From assembly GCA_030448125.1 (NCBI GenBank), contig JAUJNO010000001.1:42122-106121 (forward strand): a stretch of DNA of 64,000 nucleotides, in the 5' to 3' direction. Positions 63,194 through 64,000 of this stretch are shown piece after piece. A program made the position numbers and the translations under genes. Source of the stretch: Rubrobacteraceae bacterium (GTDB lineage Bacteria > Actinomycetota > Rubrobacteria > Rubrobacterales > Rubrobacteraceae). Below the pieces are notes generated by a model, which was not told the DNA's origin, did not search any database, and was given only the letters and a program-made list of their open reading frames with translations. Every line of letters begins with the position of its first letter. Position 1 is the stretch's first letter.

Positions 63194-63607
63194 TTGAGCG
63201 ACCTGAAGATAACGGCCGGGCCGTACGAGTTCGTGGCCCGATGGGAGAGGGAGAAGTCTCCCGAGACCTGCGAGGCCTTCGAGCGGCTGCTGCCGTACCG
63301 CCAGAGGATCATCCACGTCCGCTGGAGCGGGGAGTCTTGCTGGATCCCTTTGGGGAACTTCGACCTGGGGGTGGGTTTCGAGGATGCCACCAGCTACCCG
63401 GCGCCCGGGGAGATCCTGCTCTACCCCGGTGGCTACTCTGAGACGGAGATACTGCTCCCCTACGGAGGCACCCAATTCGCGAGCAAACTGGGACAGCTCG
63501 CCGGCAACCACTTCCTGACCGTGACCGGGGGACGGGAGAACCTGCGCCCCCTCGGGGAGATGACCCTCTGGGAAGGGGCTCAGGATATAGTTTTCGAGAA
63601 GGTCTAG
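63194..63607 (+). CDS. DUF3830 protein (cyclophilin-like fold)
   Basis: A 137-residue protein of the DUF3830 family: PYEFVARWEREKSPETCEAFERLLPYR, IIHVRWSGESCWIPLGNFDL, YPAPGEILLYPGGYSETEILLPYGGTQFASKLGQLAGNHFLTV. The fold is cyclophilin-like; members often sit in purine/pyrimidine or xanthine dehydrogenase clusters. The TTG start is behind GGAGG at 63184-63190. A xanthine-dehydrogenase FAD-subunit gene follows after 252 bases. Confidence 0.8.
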   Translation: MSDLKITAGPYEFVARWEREKSPETCEAFERLLPYRQRIIHVRWSGESCWIPLGNFDLGVGFEDATSYPAPGEILLYPGGYSETEILLPYGGTQFASKLGQLAGNHFLTVTGGRENLRPLGEMTLWEGAQDIVFEKV

Positions 63608-63724
63608 GAGAACAGAAGCAGAGCGTACTCAGGGCGAAAGATAGCGGAACTCCTTGACGCGTTCGTGACGGGCTCTTACACTGCCTGGCCAGTAGAAGAC
63701 TAAGTCCGCCGAGCGGAGCTTAGG

Positions 63725-63828
63725 GGAGAAGGAAAAGGCGCGCTGCGCACGATCACCTGGCCGATCTCCCCCTTCGGGAGAAGGAAAAGGCGCGTGAGGG
63801 GCGATCACCTAGCCGGATCTTCCTGGTA
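63725..63828. repeat. Two-copy tandem repeat, 52-bp period
   Basis: GGAGAAGGAAAAGGCGCG at 63725 recurs at 63777, and CGATCACCTGGCCG near 63750 recurs as CGATCACCTAGCCG near 63802. The copies are 52 bases apart and lie in the 252-base gap between the DUF3830 and FAD-subunit genes. They could be a regulatory repeat or a recent duplication. Confidence 0.75.
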
Positions 63829-63859
63829 ACGTTGTGAGACGTGAAGGGAGGTACTACAG

Positions 63860-64000
63860 GTGGAGTTTCTCCAACCTCTGGATCGGAAAGAAGCCCTGGA
63901 GGCGAAGGCGGCCCATCCCGAGGCCGTGCCCATCTTCGGCGGGACCGACGTCATGGTCGAGTTGAACTTCGCCCGCACCCGTCCGCGGGCGATGCTGGAC
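63860..64000 (+). CDS. Xanthine dehydrogenase-type FAD-binding subunit, 5' end
   Basis: The first 47 codons of a molybdenum-hydroxylase FAD subunit. MEFLQPLDRKEALEAKAAHPEAVPIFGGTDVMVELNF holds the FAD-binding GGTDxMVE motif of the xanthine dehydrogenase/CO dehydrogenase medium chain family. GTG at 63860 follows GGGAGG. The gene runs off the end of the window. With DUF3830 upstream this suggests a purine or related heteroaromatic hydroxylase cluster continuing beyond the window. Confidence 0.85.
   Translation, partial: MEFLQPLDRKEALEAKAAHPEAVPIFGGTDVMVELNFARTRPRAMLD

Overview
The window looks like chromosome of a GC-rich actinobacterium, most probably of the Rubrobacter lineage. This is inferred from the actinobacterial families present: three F420/LLM-type oxidoreductases, an Actinobacteria Holin-X protein paired with DUF3618, DUF2795, CsbD, dodecin, DUF2231, and a SUF locus led by sufC. 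Genes are dense on both strands, with many GTG and TTG starts behind GGAGG-type ribosome sites. I saw no rRNA, tRNA, CRISPR array or phage module.

Layout. 0-3 kb: the 5' part of trxB, a lipoprotein, a DUF4160/DUF2442 pair and a decayed gene that looks HEPN-like. 2.9-9.6 kb (minus): a pyrimidine/hydantoin catabolic operon of hydantoinase, class III aminotransferase, N-carbamoyl amidohydrolase, NCS1 transporter and an F420/LLM protein. 10-23 kb: a MOSC protein, F420/LLM enzymes, a divergent PadR locus with two PadR-type operators, a zinc alcohol dehydrogenase, CsbD, an aminoglycoside/choline-kinase-fold kinase with a four-copy 11-bp repeat in its leader, a methyltransferase, an AAA ATPase and a PduO-type adenosyltransferase. 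23-26 kb: small stress- and metal-linked genes (DUF892, DUF2795, ZIP transporter, dodecin). 26.1-28.8 kb: a dead IS3 element split by an IS30 element. 29-40 kb: assorted metabolic and membrane genes, YqeC, LarC, a cold-shock protein, a HAD phosphatase and YgfZ. 40.5-46.4 kb: sufC-sufB-sufD, a Rieske ferredoxin and sufU. 46.4-53.4 kb: toxin-antitoxin-like remnants, a permuted ATP-grasp protein, a PD-(D/E)XK-like protein and three tandem paralogous membrane proteins. 53.4-64 kb: succinate-semialdehyde dehydrogenase, pabC/pabB, MarR, queG, a DnaJ-domain protein, META-domain lipoprotein, M3 peptidase, DUF3830 and the start of a xanthine-dehydrogenase FAD subunit.

The catabolic operon makes a coherent route: uptake by the NCS1 permease, ring opening by the hydantoinase, decarbamoylation by the M20 enzyme, and transamination of the resulting beta-alanine-like product. 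The F420/LLM gene is the unassigned member and could supply a ring-reduction step. The SUF genes build Fe-S clusters, although no sufS cysteine desulfurase is in view. YqeC, DUF3830 and the xanthine-dehydrogenase subunit hint at purine and molybdenum-hydroxylase metabolism.

Many genes carry single-base frameshifts. Some are clearly dead (both IS elements, the RelE-like toxin, the ferredoxin remnant). Others, such as sufB, are expected to be essential, so consensus errors in the sequence are a serious alternative to real decay. The dead IS3 element also shows an unusual series of 9-14 bp tandem duplications.
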